A DNA stretch of 64,000 nucleotides from Tuwongella immobilis (GTDB taxonomy: Bacteria; Planctomycetota; Planctomycetia; Gemmatales; Gemmataceae). Position 1 is the stretch's first letter, and every line of letters begins with the position of its first letter. The stretch spans positions 1,588,920-1,652,919 of the forward strand of contig NZ_LR593887.1 in the NCBI RefSeq assembly GCF_901538355.1. The letters run 5' to 3'. The notes under the pieces were generated by a model. It was not told the origin of the DNA, made no database searches, and saw only the letters and a program-made list of their open reading frames with translations. Position numbers and translations under genes: made by a program. This document shows positions 63,286 through 64,000 of the stretch, one piece after another.

Positions 63286-64000
63286 GTGGACGCAGCATTG
63301 CAGGGGTTTTTGCAGGCGATCGCGGATGCGGAATCCACGGATGAACTGCCGTGGATGGCCTTCGCGGATTGGCTGGAAGAGCAACATGATCCTGCGAGTG
63401 GGCTGTTGCGGCAAATGTGGGAACATCCGTTGGCCCATTCGCTGCGGGTGTTGCGATCCATGCGGGATCATCGCATCATTGGTCGAACGCAACCACCAAC
63501 GCCCGACGATGGCTTTCAGCGGCTCGGCTGGGTGGAATGGTCGTTGAAACCGGGCGATTTTCTCCGCTGGTTAGCTTCCGGGCAGACCACGCAATGGCCG
63601 TTGTGGGTGTCGCTGGATGTTCGGCAGCCGCGGCAATTGTTGGAAATGCGGCAGATTTTGCAGCGCCCATTGCCCGCCGGAATTCGACTGGGAATGTCGA
63701 TCGAAGCCGCGTTAGCAGATACCGAACTGCTCGCCCCGCTGGTGGCCGATCCCCGGATGATGGGCCTGGAAATCGAAGGGGATCTGCGTGCGCCGTTGCC
63801 GTCCATGCCGAATATTCGCTATCTCGATCTCACCGTCACCAGCTCCAGCACGTTGTCTGAAATTCTCGCCATGCCGAATTTGGAGCGGTTGCGCGTGCGG
63901 ATGGACGGGCGGTTCTTGGGAGGCATTCGCACGCTGGAATCGCTGCCCAAGCTGCAAGAATTGGTGCTGCACACACTGGGGAACATGCCTGCTGAGTTGA
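63286..64000 (+). CDS. TIGR02996 repeat-companion protein (partial, runs off right edge)
   Basis: 238 codons are visible without a stop. The N-terminus (ALQGFLQAIADAESTDELPW then MAFADWLEEQHDPASGLLR) is a TIGR02996 domain like the one at 8510-10114. Downstream, MPNIRYLDLTVTSSSTLSEIL then MPNLERLRVRM and LPKLQELVLHTLG are LRR-like. The most plausible start is GTG 63286 with a G-rich tract just upstream. It begins 35 bp after the DUF1501 stop. Function unknown. Confidence 0.8.
   Translation, partial: MDAALQGFLQAIADAESTDELPWMAFADWLEEQHDPASGLLRQMWEHPLAHSLRVLRSMRDHRIIGRTQPPTPDDGFQRLGWVEWSLKPGDFLRWLASGQTTQWPLWVSLDVRQPRQLLEMRQILQRPLPAGIRLGMSIEAALADTELLAPLVADPRMMGLEIEGDLRAPLPSMPNIRYLDLTVTSSSTLSEILAMPNLERLRVRMDGRFLGGIRTLESLPKLQELVLHTLGNMPAEL

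Overview
The window looks like chromosomal DNA from a planctomycete, most likely a member of the Gemmataceae. This is inferred from family content. The markers are N-terminal LExLExR/LEDRxVPA surface-protein motifs, a BBP7-type outer-membrane barrel, two proteins with the 'repeat-companion' domain first defined in Gemmata obscuriglobus (TIGR02996), a DUF1501 Tat-exported protein, ECF sigma factors beside Ser/Thr kinases, and an NHLP-type peptidase exporter. GC is moderately high, and core genes favour GAT/GAA/TTG codons.

Layout. 1-13.3 kb is mostly on the minus strand: an OmpR-type regulator (cut by the left edge), a DUF4139 protein, a VWA protein, an NHL-repeat protein, an unknown membrane protein, a TIGR02996/LRR protein, a MoxR/RavA-type ATPase, an MFS transporter and a TIGR02466 oxygenase. 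One beta-hydroxyacid dehydrogenase lies on the plus strand. 13.5-17.6 kb holds a large surface protein, a GT-B glycosyltransferase and tRNA-Ser(CGA) with its own promoter and terminator. 17.7-20.4 kb is a small accessory patch behind the tRNA. It has different codon usage, a frameshifted gene, two unknown genes and a bS21 paralogue. Two 52-bp near-identical repeats lie inside it, and imperfect copies of the tRNA tail plus terminator flank it.

20.5-28.1 kb holds a universal stress protein with a pseudokinase, 6-phosphogluconate dehydrogenase, a HEAT-repeat protein, a small membrane protein, a VOC protein and a remnant of a surface protein. 28.2-32.6 kb encodes the envelope: a BBP7 barrel and a secreted cyclophilin fused to Ig-like and DUF4114-like domains. 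32.7-37.8 kb is a minus-strand regulatory cluster: a sigma/kinase pair, then sigma/anti-sigma with a small secreted partner, then DUF1653. 37.9-42.4 kb is one 1515-residue TPR protein with a degenerate CHAT-like tail. 42.5-50.5 kb has a phosphodiesterase and a Bat-like gene set (VWA, TPR/BatC, BatD, BatE) interrupted by a hybrid histidine kinase on the other strand.

50.5-56.6 kb is a tightly packed minus-strand run: KDPG aldolase, KDG kinase, a secreted unknown, an HlyD-type adaptor and a C39-peptidase ABC exporter. 56.7-64 kb has two homologous multidomain glycosyltransferases, a DUF1501 protein and a second TIGR02996 protein cut by the right edge.

The points I consider most worth following are the tRNA-linked cassette-like patch (17.7-20.4 kb), the anti-sigma ectodomain repeated in a separate secreted protein (35.2-36.7 kb), the Entner-Doudoroff/exporter gene run (50.5-56.6 kb), and the TPR/CHAT-like and pseudokinase proteins that lack catalytic residues.
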